A DNA stretch of 64,000 nt, from NCBI RefSeq assembly GCF_001512305.1, contig NZ_LNUT01000002.1, forward strand, positions 124,208-188,207, in the 5' to 3' direction. Every line of letters starts with the position of its first letter. The stretch's first letter is position 1. The notes beneath the pieces are model-generated. The model saw nothing but the letters and a program-made list of their open reading frames with translations, searched no databases and had not been told where the DNA came from. Below, piece by piece: positions 1-7,997 of the stretch. A program made the position numbers and the translations under genes. The stretch comes from Arthrobacter sp. EPSL27 (lineage in GTDB: Bacteria; Actinomycetota; Actinomycetes; Actinomycetales; Micrococcaceae).

Positions 1-1023
1 TTCGCCGAGGTGGCGGCCGCGGAGACCGCCGGCCTGGAAACCCTGCTGGGCCAGCTGGGGTTCGCGTTCAACGGGCGCCACCGGACCAAGGACGTGCAGC
101 TGTGGACCATGGGCCAGGCCCGCGTGATCATCAACGAGGTGCCGGCCCCCGGCTCCGGCGCCCCGGCCGCCCCCGCCATCTCCGCCCTCGGTTTCGACGT
201 CGATTCCCCCGTGGTTGCCGCGGCCCGGGCCCAGCAGCTCAAGGCCCCGTCGGTGCCGCGCAAGAGCCAGGCCGATGAGGAAATCTTCCAGGGCTTCGCC
301 GCCCCCGATTCCACCGAGATCTTCCTGTGCCAGGGCAGCCCCGACGGCACCGCCGTGTGGACCCGCGAATTCGGCGAAGGGCTGGACCACCCGGCTAACG
401 CCGGGGCAGGGGCGCCGGGAGCCGTGATCGACCACGTCAACCTCGCCCAGCCCTGGCAGCACTTCGACGAGGCCGTGCTCTTCTATACGAGCGCGCTGGC
501 CCTGGAAGCCCAGCCGTACGCGGAAGTGGCCAGCCCCACCGGGCTGGTCCGGTCACAGGTGATGGCCACCGGGGACCGCGGCGTCCGCCTGGTGCTGAAC
601 CTGGCACCCCTGGTCCAGCGCGACGGCGGGGCTCCGGAGGACGCGACGGCCGGCCCGGAGTGCACCGGCCGGCGCCGCACCTACCAGGAACACATTGCCT
701 TCGCCGTGGACGACCTCGTGGCGACGGCGCGGGCCGCCAAAGCCCGGGGCCTGGAGTTCCTGCAGATCCCGGACAACTACTACGAGGACCTGGACGCCCG
801 GTTCGCCCTGGACCCCGCCTTCCTGGCAACCCTCCGGGAGCTCAACCTCCTCTACGACCGCGACGCCGACGGCGAATTCCTGCACTTCTACACCGCCACC
901 GTAGGCAGCGTGTTTTTCGAGATGGTGGAACGCCGCGGCACCTACGACGGTTACGGGGCCCCGAACGCCCCGGTGCGGCACGCCGTCCAGTACGACCACC
1001 TGCACCAGCTCGCCACCACCTGA
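1..1023 (+). CDS. qsuB: 3-dehydroshikimate dehydratase, C-terminal part (QsuB type), cut by window start
   Basis: The frame is open from base 1, so the N-terminus lies outside the window. What remains is about 340 residues of a glyoxalase/4-hydroxyphenylpyruvate-dioxygenase-like fold. The likely metal ligands are visible: His in IDHVNLAQPW, His in YQEHIAFAVDDL and Glu in FFEMVERRGTYDGYG. In QsuB-type enzymes this fold follows an N-terminal TIM-barrel dehydratase that turns 3-dehydroshikimate into protocatechuate. The gene directly precedes pcaH, with 53 nt between stop and start. It would therefore feed quinate/shikimate carbon into the ring-cleavage operon. A free-standing HPPD is the alternative, but the pca context and the open frame at the window edge argue for the fusion. 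The QsuB assignment is inference from the C-terminal half plus context. Confidence 0.75.
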   Translation, partial: FAEVAAAETAGLETLLGQLGFAFNGRHRTKDVQLWTMGQARVIINEVPAPGSGAPAAPAISALGFDVDSPVVAAARAQQLKAPSVPRKSQADEEIFQGFAAPDSTEIFLCQGSPDGTAVWTREFGEGLDHPANAGAGAPGAVIDHVNLAQPWQHFDEAVLFYTSALALEAQPYAEVASPTGLVRSQVMATGDRGVRLVLNLAPLVQRDGGAPEDATAGPECTGRRRTYQEHIAFAVDDLVATARAAKARGLEFLQIPDNYYEDLDARFALDPAFLATLRELNLLYDRDADGEFLHFYTATVGSVFFEMVERRGTYDGYGAPNAPVRHAVQYDHLHQLATT

Positions 1024-1076
1024 CCAACCCCGCCCACCACCCCACCCCCCGCCCCATCCAACGAAAGGAGGCTGCT

Positions 1077-1985
1077 GTGCCTGAAGAACTGAACCTGGAA
1101 ACCTACAACGCGGACCCGCTCACCGAGGACGTGTCCGACGACGCCGCGGGGGCCGCACCGACGACGCCTGCGCCCGCCCGCCCCGCCCTGGACACCGCCG
1201 CAGAGTCGCAGGCGGACCTCAGCGCCGAGATGAAGGCCCTCGGCGATGCCTACGCCCAGGCGCTCAGCAACGGCGCCCCGGCAGAAACCCAGCCACGCCT
1301 GGACTACGCACCGTACCGCAGCAGCGTCCTGCGCCACCCCACCAAGGACCTGCACCACGCGGACCCGGAAACCATCGAGCTGCACTCCCCGGCCTTCGGG
1401 CACATGGACGTGCACGCCCTGGAAGCCGACCTCACCATCGCGCACAACGGTGAACCGCTGGGCGAACGCATCATCGTGTCCGGCCGGGTCCTCGACGGGG
1501 ACGGCCGCCCCGTCGCCGGCCAGCTCGTGGAAATCTGGCAGGCGAACTCCGCCGGCCGCTACATCCACAAGCGCGACCAGCACCCCGCCCCGCTGGACCC
1601 CAACTTCACCGGCGTCGGCCGCTGCATCACCGGCGCCGACGGCTCCTACAGCTTCACCACCATCAAGCCCGGCGCCTACCCGTGGAAGAACCACCTGAAC
1701 GCCTGGCGCCCGGCCCACATCCACTTCTCCCTGTTCGGCCAGGAATTCACCCAGCGGATCGTCACCCAGATGTACTTTCCCGGGGACCAGCTTTTCCCGC
1801 TGGACCCGATCTACCAGTCGATCGTGGACCAGGACGCCCGCGACCGGCTCGTCGCCACGTACAACCACGAGCAGACCAAACCCGAATGGGCGCTGGCGTA
1901 CACCTGGGACATCGTCCTGACCGGGTCCAAGCGGACCTGGACCGAAAACGAGGCCATAGGCACAGAAGGAGACCACGATGAATAG
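1077..1985 (+). CDS. pcaH: protocatechuate 3,4-dioxygenase beta subunit
   Basis: This is the iron-bearing subunit of the intradiol dioxygenase that opens protocatechuate to 3-carboxy-cis,cis-muconate. The start is GTG at 1077, seven bases after the AAAGGAG at 1063-1069. The protein has 302 residues. All four non-haem Fe(III) ligands are present: Tyr162 (GRYIHKRD), Tyr201 (GAYPW), His214 and His216 (RPAHIHF). Their spacing of 39, 13 and 2 matches Tyr108/Tyr147/His160/His162 of the Pseudomonas enzyme. The numbering offset reflects a roughly 54-residue Ala/Pro-rich N-terminal extension. The last 8 nt overlap the start of pcaG, so the two subunits are probably translationally coupled. Confidence 0.95.
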   Translation: MPEELNLETYNADPLTEDVSDDAAGAAPTTPAPARPALDTAAESQADLSAEMKALGDAYAQALSNGAPAETQPRLDYAPYRSSVLRHPTKDLHHADPETIELHSPAFGHMDVHALEADLTIAHNGEPLGERIIVSGRVLDGDGRPVAGQLVEIWQANSAGRYIHKRDQHPAPLDPNFTGVGRCITGADGSYSFTTIKPGAYPWKNHLNAWRPAHIHFSLFGQEFTQRIVTQMYFPGDQLFPLDPIYQSIVDQDARDRLVATYNHEQTKPEWALAYTWDIVLTGSKRTWTENEAIGTEGDHDE

Positions 1986-2574
1986 GGCCAGCAGGGGTAA
2001 GCTCACCCCCACCCCCGGCCAGACCGTGGGCCCTTTCTACGGCTACGCCCTGCCCTACGCCCAGGACCGTGAACTCCTGGCCCCCGGCTCCCCGGGCTCC
2101 ATCCGGCTGCAGGGCACCGTGTACGACGGCGCCGGGCACCCCATCCCGGACGCGATCCTGGAAATCTGGCAGGCCGACGCGGACGGCAATGTGCCGCACC
2201 GCACCGGCTCCCTGGTCCGCGACAGCTACACCTTCACCGGCTTCGGCCGCAGCGCCGTGGGCAACACGGGCGTCTTCACCTTCACCACCGTGAACCCCGG
2301 CCCCACCGAGGACGGCGCGGCCCCGTTCATCGCCGTCGCGATCTTCGCCCGCGGCCTCATGAACCGGCTCTTCACCCGGATCTACCTGCCGGAAAACGAG
2401 AAGGCCCTCGCCACCGACCCGCTGCTGTCCTCCCTGGACCCGGAACGCCGCAGCACCCTGATCGCCCGCCGCGATCCCGACGGCGGCCTGACCTGGGACG
2501 TCCGGCTGCGGGGCGACCGCGAAACCGTGTTCCTTGATTTTGAAGGTGCCGACCCCGAGGGCGCCTCGACGTGA
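1978..2574 (+). CDS. pcaG: protocatechuate 3,4-dioxygenase alpha subunit
   Basis: A 198-residue partner of PcaH, starting at ATG 1978 inside the pcaH end. It has the intradiol dioxygenase beta-sandwich signature (TPGQTVGPFYGY near the N-terminus, then LEIWQADADG) but lacks the Tyr/Tyr/His/His iron site of PcaH. That is normal for the alpha subunit, which shapes the active-site cleft without binding iron. The 3' end overlaps pcaB by 4 nt (GTGA). Length and context are typical of the family. Confidence 0.95.
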   Translation: MNRASRGKLTPTPGQTVGPFYGYALPYAQDRELLAPGSPGSIRLQGTVYDGAGHPIPDAILEIWQADADGNVPHRTGSLVRDSYTFTGFGRSAVGNTGVFTFTTVNPGPTEDGAAPFIAVAIFARGLMNRLFTRIYLPENEKALATDPLLSSLDPERRSTLIARRDPDGGLTWDVRLRGDRETVFLDFEGADPEGAST

Positions 2575-4037
2575 CCTCCCGTGAAACTGGCAGCGTTACT
2601 GACGGTGACGTCGGGCTGCTGAGCCCCGTCTCGGCGTCGCCCCTCGTCGCGGAGCTCACCGGCGACCGGGCCGTGCTGGCCGCCATCCTCCGGGTTGAGG
2701 CCGCCTGGGCCGCGGTCCTGGAAGGCGCCTCCCTGGCGCCCGCCGGGTCCGCCGCGGTGGTGGCCGCGGCCGCCGACGTGGACAGCTACGACCTTGCCGG
2801 TGTGGCCGTGCGCGCCCAGGGCGGCGCCAACCCGGTCATCCCGCTGCTGGCCGACCTCCGTGGCCAGGTTGCGGCCCTCGATACGGCCGGCATCGGCGCC
2901 GCGAAAGCCGTCCACACCTCGCTGACCAGCCAGGACGTGCTCGATTCCGCGCTGGTCCTGCTGGCCAGGGACGCTGTCCGCGGGCTCCTCACCGAGCTGA
3001 AAGCAACGACGGCGGCGCTGGCCGCCCTCGCGGAGCAGCATGCCGGCACCCTCTGCGTGGGTCGCAGCCTCACCCAGCACTCCCTGCCGTACAGCTTCGG
3101 ACTCAAGGCGGCCCAGTGGTTCCACGGGCTCGCCGCCGCGGCACGCCGGCTCGAGTCCCTGGACTTCCCGGTACAGACCGGGGGAGCGGCCGGAACCCTC
3201 GCCGCCGGCCTGGTGCTCACGGACGGCTCCGGCGTCAGCGCCTTTGAGCTCTCCGACCGGCTGGCCGCCGAACTCGGCCTGGCACCCGTCCCGGCACCGT
3301 GGCACACCAACCGGCTGGCGGTAACGTCCCTCGGCGACGCGCTGGCCGCCGTGACCGACGCGGCGGGCAAGATCGCCTCCGACGTGCTGTTCCTCTGCCG
3401 CCCGGAGGTGGCCGAACTCGCCGAACCCCGAGCAGCGGGACGGGGCGGGTCCTCCGCCATGCCGCACAAGCAGAACCCGGTGCTGTCCGTGCTGGTCCGC
3501 AGCGCGGCCCTGCAGGCACCCGGCCAGGCCGCCCAGCTGCACCTGGCCGCCGCCACCTTCAACGACGAACGCCCCGACGGCGCCTGGCACAGCGAATGGC
3601 CGGCGCTCCGCCAGCTCCTCCGGCTGGGGCTCGGCGCCGCCGAGCAGCTCCGGGAACTGGCCACCGGCCTGCAGGTCTTTCCCGACGCCATGCGCCGCAA
3701 CCTGGACCTGTCCGGGCCGCTGCTGCTCAGCGAAGCCGTCGCGGCCGCCGTCGCGCCGCTCCTGCCCGGAGCCGACGGCCGGAGCCGGCTGCAGGCCGCT
3801 GTGGACCGGACGCTCCAGGTCCCCGCCGCGGAGCAGGCCGCCACGTACCGGCGGCTGCTCCGGGAGGCCGTCCCGGCGGACCTCCTGCCGGATGCCCGGC
3901 TGGAGGAACTGCTCGATCCGGCCAACTACCTCGGCCACGCCGCCGACATCTCCCGACGCATCCTGGCGGCCTACCCGGAATACGCCGCACCCGCCTCATC
4001 ACCCACCCCCGACCTGAACGGAGCCTCCCGTGGCTAG
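2571..4037 (+). CDS. pcaB: 3-carboxy-cis,cis-muconate cycloisomerase
   Basis: A 488-residue member of the fumarase/aspartase superfamily, starting at GTG 2571 and overlapping pcaG by 4 nt. The superfamily signature SSAMPHKQNP sits near residues 294-303, and the early TSLTSQDVLDSA helix motif is present. It closes 3-carboxymuconate to 4-carboxymuconolactone, the step between PcaHG and PcaC. Adenylosuccinate lyase shares the fold, but a separate, more typical purB lies at 32450-33892 and this gene sits inside the pca operon. It overlaps pcaD by 8 nt. Confidence 0.94.
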   Translation: MTSRETGSVTDGDVGLLSPVSASPLVAELTGDRAVLAAILRVEAAWAAVLEGASLAPAGSAAVVAAAADVDSYDLAGVAVRAQGGANPVIPLLADLRGQVAALDTAGIGAAKAVHTSLTSQDVLDSALVLLARDAVRGLLTELKATTAALAALAEQHAGTLCVGRSLTQHSLPYSFGLKAAQWFHGLAAAARRLESLDFPVQTGGAAGTLAAGLVLTDGSGVSAFELSDRLAAELGLAPVPAPWHTNRLAVTSLGDALAAVTDAAGKIASDVLFLCRPEVAELAEPRAAGRGGSSAMPHKQNPVLSVLVRSAALQAPGQAAQLHLAAATFNDERPDGAWHSEWPALRQLLRLGLGAAEQLRELATGLQVFPDAMRRNLDLSGPLLLSEAVAAAVAPLLPGADGRSRLQAAVDRTLQVPAAEQAATYRRLLREAVPADLLPDARLEELLDPANYLGHAADISRRILAAYPEYAAPASSPTPDLNGASRG

Positions 4038-4848
4038 ACCAACAGTGAAGGCAGTACTGCTCTCGCCCCAGCGTCCGCTGGGCGACAAACCCCTCCTCGT
4101 GGCCGGCCCGTCCCTGGGCACCTCCACGCTGCTCTGGAGCCAGGCCGCCGCCGTGCTCGGCGACGACGTCGACGTCGTCGCCTGGGACCTCCCCGGCCAC
4201 GGCATCTCCCCGGCCGCAGCCGGGCCGTTCACCGTCGCGGAACTGGCCGACGCCGTCGTCGACCTTGTCGACTCGATCGCCCCGTACGCCCGCTTCCACT
4301 ACGCCGGCGTCTCCCTGGGCGGCGCCACCGGGCTGCAGCTGGGCATTAAGCACGGCGAACGGCTCAAGAGCCTGTCCGTGCAGTGCACCGGCGCCAAGCT
4401 GGGCACCCCGGAGGGCTGGCTGGAACGCGCGGAGACCGTCCGCAGCCAGGGAACCCCGGTGATGATCCAGGGCTCGGCGGAGCGCTGGTTCGCCCCCGGC
4501 TTTATGGAGCACCAGCCCGAGCTCAGCAGCCGGCTGCTGCACAGCCTGCGCGACGCCGACCGCTTCAGCTACGCCTACTGCTGCGAGGCCCTCGCCGGCT
4601 ACGATGTGCGGCACGAACTGGGCAGCATCACCGTCCCCACCCAGGCGATCGCCGGAGCCCTGGACGGCGTGGCCCCGCCGTCGCTGGCCGCCGAGATCGT
4701 CGCAGGAATCACGGCCGGTGGCGGCACCGCCAGTGCGGCCACCCTCGAGGGGGTGGCCCACCTGGCGCCGTTCGAGGCGCCCGGCCACGTCGCCGGACTG
4801 ATGCGCAGCCTCATCACCTGGGCGGAATCTGCCGGAGCAGCACAGTGA
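4030..4848 (+). CDS. pcaD: 3-oxoadipate enol-lactonase
   Basis: A 272-residue alpha/beta hydrolase that hydrolyses 3-oxoadipate enol-lactone to 3-oxoadipate. The start is GTG 4030 inside the end of pcaB. The nucleophile elbow GVSLGG puts the catalytic serine at about residue 95. An acid (ALDGVAPP) and a late histidine (VAHLAPFE) complete a plausible triad. In many actinobacteria pcaD and pcaC are fused as pcaL. Here they are separate genes overlapping by 4 nt, which suggests translational coupling. Confidence 0.93.
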   Translation: MARPTVKAVLLSPQRPLGDKPLLVAGPSLGTSTLLWSQAAAVLGDDVDVVAWDLPGHGISPAAAGPFTVAELADAVVDLVDSIAPYARFHYAGVSLGGATGLQLGIKHGERLKSLSVQCTGAKLGTPEGWLERAETVRSQGTPVMIQGSAERWFAPGFMEHQPELSSRLLHSLRDADRFSYAYCCEALAGYDVRHELGSITVPTQAIAGALDGVAPPSLAAEIVAGITAGGGTASAATLEGVAHLAPFEAPGHVAGLMRSLITWAESAGAAQ

Positions 4849-5360
4849 GCGGCGCCGATCCCAGCGGCGCAGATCCCAGCAGCGCAGGGCGGAATGGGGT
4901 AGTCCAGCCGGATGCCACCAGCCAGGACATCTACGACGGCGGCATGAAGGTCCGCCGCGAGGTGCTCGGCGACGCCCACGTGGACCGGGCCAACGCCGCC
5001 AAGGATTCCTTCACCGAGGACTTCCAGGACATGATCACCCGGATCGCCTGGGGCGGCATCTGGACCCGCCCGGGCCTAACCCGGCAGATGCGCTCCGCCG
5101 TCACCATCACCGCGATGGTGGCCCACGGGCACTGGGAAGAGCTGGCGATGCACCTGCGCGCCGCCATCACCAACGGCCTGAGCCGCGACGAGATCAAGGA
5201 AATCCTGCTCCAGACCGCCATCTACTGCGGGGTTCCCGCCGCCAACACCGCCTTCAAGACCGCCCAGCAGGTCTTCCATTCCATGGACAACGCAGGAACG
5301 GACAAGCCAGCCATGGACAACGCAGGAACGGAAACTACCGGAACGGACAAGACAGCATGA
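4845..5360 (+). CDS. pcaC: 4-carboxymuconolactone decarboxylase
   Basis: A 171-residue protein starting at GTG 4845, overlapping the pcaD stop. The central 110 residues are a standard carboxymuconolactone decarboxylase domain (YDGGMKVRREVLGDAHV, then HGHWEELAMH and AIYCGVPAANTA). It decarboxylates 4-carboxymuconolactone to 3-oxoadipate enol-lactone. Both ends carry repeat-derived tails outside the core: an N-terminal SGADP SGADP SSAG and a C-terminal MDNAGTDK...MDNAGTET, each encoded by a short in-frame tandem DNA duplication. The last 4 nt overlap pcaF. Confidence 0.93.
   Translation: MSGADPSGADPSSAGRNGVVQPDATSQDIYDGGMKVRREVLGDAHVDRANAAKDSFTEDFQDMITRIAWGGIWTRPGLTRQMRSAVTITAMVAHGHWEELAMHLRAAITNGLSRDEIKEILLQTAIYCGVPAANTAFKTAQQVFHSMDNAGTDKPAMDNAGTETTGTDKTA
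4848..4890 (+). repeat. 15-bp tandem repeat in the pcaC start
   Basis: Two adjacent 15-bp units (4848-4862 and 4863-4877) differ at one base, and a decayed third copy follows. They are in frame and encode the repeated SGADP at the PcaC N-terminus. Confidence 0.8.
5281..5332 (+). repeat. 30-bp period duplication in the pcaC 3' end
   Basis: A 22-bp stretch at 5281-5302 recurs exactly at 5311-5332, a period of 30 bp. It encodes the duplicated MDNAGT segment of the PcaC tail, after the conserved domain has ended. Confidence 0.85.
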
Positions 5361-6571
5361 ACCAGGCCTACCTGTACGACGCCGTCAGGACCCCGTTCGG
5401 GAAGTTCGGCGGCGGACTCGCCGCCGTCCGCCCGGACGACCTCGCCGCCCACGTGATCCGGGAGGCCGTCCGGCGGGCCCCGGCCCTCGACGCCGGGCGG
5501 ATCGACGAGGTGGTGTTCGGCAACGCCAACGGCGCCGGCGAGGAAAACCGCAACGTGGCCCGGATGGGCACCCTGCTGGCGGGGCTGCCGGTCTCGGTCC
5601 CGGGCACCACGGTCAACCGGCTCTGCGGATCCTCGCTGGACGCCGCCATCATCGCCTCCCGGGAGATCAACACCGGCGACGCCGACCTCATGCTGGTGGG
5701 CGGGGCCGAATCGATGTCCCGCGCGCCGTGGGTGCTGCCCAAGACCGAGAAGCCGTACCCGGCCGGGGACATGTCCCTGGTGTCCACCACGCTGGGCTGG
5801 CGGCTGGTCAATCCGGCCATGCCCCCGGAGTGGGCCGTGTCCCTCGGCGAGGCCACGGAACGGCTCCGCGAGAAGTACGGGATCACCCGCGAGGCGCAGG
5901 ACGCCTTCTCCGCGGACTCCCACAACCTGGCCGCCGCGGCCTGGGACGAGGGCTTCTACGACAATCTGGTCACTCCGGTTCCGGGCACCGGCCTGGTCCG
6001 GGACGAGGGCATCCGCCCCGGGTCCTCCGCGGAAAAACTCGCCGGCCTCAAGACCGTGTTCCGGGCAGAGAACGGCACAGTCACCGCAGGGAACGCGTCC
6101 CCGCTGTCCGACGGCGCCTCCGCGGCCTGGCTCGGCAGCGAGGCCGCCGCCGGGCTGCTGGGCCTCGACCCGCTGGCCCGCATCGCCGGCCGCGGTGCGC
6201 ACGCCAACGATCCGCAGTACTTCGGCTACGCCCCCGTGGAGGCGGCGAACAAGGCCCTCGCCAAAGCCGGCATCGGCTGGGACCAGGTGGGCGCCGTCGA
6301 ACTCAACGAGGCGTTCGCCGCGCAGTCCCTGGCGTGCATCAACGCCTGGGGCATCGAGCCGGGCATCGTGAACCGGCACGGCGGGGCGATCGCCATGGGC
6401 CACCCGCTGGGCGCCTCCGGCGGGCGCATCCTCGGCACTCTCGCCCGGTCCCTGCAGGCCTCCGGCGAACGCTGGGGCGTCGCCGCGATCTGCATCGGCG
6501 TCGGCCAGGGCCTGGCCGTCGTCCTCGAAAACGTCACTGCTTCCTCCGGAACCGCAACAGGAAAGGCGTAA
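5357..6571 (+). CDS. pcaF: 3-oxoadipyl-CoA thiolase
   Basis: A 404-residue thiolase starting at ATG 5357. The acyl-accepting Cys90 lies in NRLCGSS. The catalytic His is in NRHGGAIAMGHPLG, and the second Cys is in AICIGVGQG near the C-terminus. It cleaves 3-oxoadipyl-CoA to succinyl-CoA and acetyl-CoA, the last step of the pathway. The sequence alone cannot separate it from other degradative thiolases; the pca operon context gives the substrate. The start overlaps pcaC by 4 nt, and pcaI follows after 3 nt. Confidence 0.93.
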   Translation: MNQAYLYDAVRTPFGKFGGGLAAVRPDDLAAHVIREAVRRAPALDAGRIDEVVFGNANGAGEENRNVARMGTLLAGLPVSVPGTTVNRLCGSSLDAAIIASREINTGDADLMLVGGAESMSRAPWVLPKTEKPYPAGDMSLVSTTLGWRLVNPAMPPEWAVSLGEATERLREKYGITREAQDAFSADSHNLAAAAWDEGFYDNLVTPVPGTGLVRDEGIRPGSSAEKLAGLKTVFRAENGTVTAGNASPLSDGASAAWLGSEAAAGLLGLDPLARIAGRGAHANDPQYFGYAPVEAANKALAKAGIGWDQVGAVELNEAFAAQSLACINAWGIEPGIVNRHGGAIAMGHPLGASGGRILGTLARSLQASGERWGVAAICIGVGQGLAVVLENVTASSGTATGKA

Positions 6572-6574
6572 GCG

Positions 6575-7234
6575 ATGCTGAACTTCGCAGACAGCGTCGG
6601 CGAGGCCGTCGCCGGCATCAAGGACGGCTCCACCGTCATGATCGGCGGTTTCGGCAACGCCGGCCAGCCGTTCGAACTCATCGACGCGCTGCTGGACTGC
6701 GGCGCCACCGGCCTCACCGTGGTCAACAACAACGCCGGCCAGGGCGACCAGGGCCTCGCCCTGCTGATCAAGGAGGGCCGGGTGAAGAAGATGATCTGTT
6801 CCTTCCCGCGGCAGTCCGACTCCTGGCACTTCGACGCCAAGTTCCGGGCCGGAGAAGTCGAACTGGAACTCGTCCCGCAGGGCAACCTGGCCGAGCGGAT
6901 CCGCGCCGCCGGCGCCGGGATCGGCGGGTTCTTCACCCCCACCGGCTACGGCACCATGCTGGCCGAGGGCAAGGAAACCCGCATCCTCGACGGCCGCGGC
7001 CAGGTCTTCGAGACCCCCATCCATGCCGACGTGGCGCTGATCAAGGCGCTCACGGCCGACACCAAGGGCAACCTGGTCTACCGCAAAACGGCCCGGAACT
7101 TCGGCCCCATCATGGCCGCGGCGGCTAAGCACACCGTGGTCCAGGTGTCCGGGATCGTCCCCGCCGGCAGCCTCGACCCGGAGAACGTCGTCACCCCCGG
7201 CATCTACGTCAACAGCATTGTGAAGGTGGCCTGA
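6575..7234 (+). CDS. pcaI: 3-oxoacid CoA-transferase subunit A
   Basis: A 219-residue alpha subunit of a class I CoA-transferase, with an N-terminal GGFGNAGQP glycine motif and the downstream IKEGRVKKMICSF region. With PcaJ it transfers CoA from succinyl-CoA to 3-oxoadipate. The start is ATG 6575, with AGGAAAGG upstream at 6558-6565. It sits 1 nt before pcaJ. Acetoacetate transferases (ScoA/AtoD) have the same architecture, so the substrate is assigned from operon position. Confidence 0.92.
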   Translation: MLNFADSVGEAVAGIKDGSTVMIGGFGNAGQPFELIDALLDCGATGLTVVNNNAGQGDQGLALLIKEGRVKKMICSFPRQSDSWHFDAKFRAGEVELELVPQGNLAERIRAAGAGIGGFFTPTGYGTMLAEGKETRILDGRGQVFETPIHADVALIKALTADTKGNLVYRKTARNFGPIMAAAAKHTVVQVSGIVPAGSLDPENVVTPGIYVNSIVKVA

Positions 7235-7235
7235 G

Positions 7236-7910
7236 ATGAGCATCCAGACCGGTATCCAGACCTCCCGGACACCGCTCGGCCGCGATGACCTGGCCCGCCT
7301 GGTGGCCCGGGACATCCAGGCGGGATCCTTCGTGAATCTCGGCATCGGCCAGCCCACCCTGGTCTCCAACTACCTCAAGCCGGAGCAGAACATCACGCTG
7401 CACACCGAAAACGGCATGCTGGGCATGGGACCCGTTGCCACCGGGGACCAGATCGACGGCGACCTCATCAACGCCGGGAAGATCCCGGTGACCGAACTGC
7501 CCGGAGCCTCCTACTTCCACCACGCCGATTCCTTCGCGATCATGCGCGGCGGGCACCTGGACATCTGCGTGCTGGGCGCGTTCCAGGTCTCCGCCACCGG
7601 GGACCTCGCCAACTGGCACACCGGCGGGCCGGACGCGATCCCCGCCGTCGGCGGCGCCATGGACCTCGCCACCGGGGCCAAGGACGTGTTTGTGATGATG
7701 ACGCTCCTGACCCGGGAGGGTGTGTCCAAGCTGGTCGGGACGTGCACCTACCCGCTGACCGGCGTCGGCTGCGTCACCCGGATCTACACGGACAAGGCCG
7801 TCTTCCTGACCGGGCCCGGCGGCGTCCAGGTCCGGGAGACCTTCGGCTGCACGCTCGACGAGCTCCAGGACCTGGTGCCGGTGCCGCTCACCGCCGCGAC
7901 CGGGGCCTGA
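7236..7910 (+). CDS. pcaJ: 3-oxoacid CoA-transferase subunit B
   Basis: A 224-residue beta subunit. The catalytic glutamate is Glu58 in the family motif TENGMLGMGP, preceded by the VNLGIGQPT loop. It pairs with PcaI directly upstream. This is the last catabolic gene before the regulator, and an 87-bp gap with a 20-bp tandem duplication follows it. Confidence 0.93.
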   Translation: MSIQTGIQTSRTPLGRDDLARLVARDIQAGSFVNLGIGQPTLVSNYLKPEQNITLHTENGMLGMGPVATGDQIDGDLINAGKIPVTELPGASYFHHADSFAIMRGGHLDICVLGAFQVSATGDLANWHTGGPDAIPAVGGAMDLATGAKDVFVMMTLLTREGVSKLVGTCTYPLTGVGCVTRIYTDKAVFLTGPGGVQVRETFGCTLDELQDLVPVPLTAATGA

Positions 7911-7931
7911 CGCGGGCAACCCGCACTCGCG

Positions 7932-7971
7932 GACAGGGGGACCCGGATAAAGACAGGGGGACGCGGATAAA
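7932..7971 (+). repeat. 20-bp tandem duplication upstream of the IclR gene
   Basis: Two head-to-tail 20-bp units (7932-7951 and 7952-7971) differ at one base. The right junction forms TAAAGT (7968-7973), a TANNNT-type -10 candidate that the left copy lacks. It could be a duplicated operator or a promoter created by duplication. Confidence 0.85.
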
Positions 7972-7997
7972 GTGGTGCGGGACCGAGAGGCAGGGCA

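Noticed and set aside
1..1023. Stand-alone 4-hydroxyphenylpyruvate dioxygenase
   Set aside because: The frame is open at base 1, and the gene opens a pca operon, which fits the C-terminal half of a QsuB-type fusion better than tyrosine catabolism.
4030..5360. Fused pcaL gene (PcaD-PcaC)
   Set aside because: A clear TGA at 4846-4848 ends pcaD, and pcaC starts in another frame at the overlapping GTG, so the proteins are separate.
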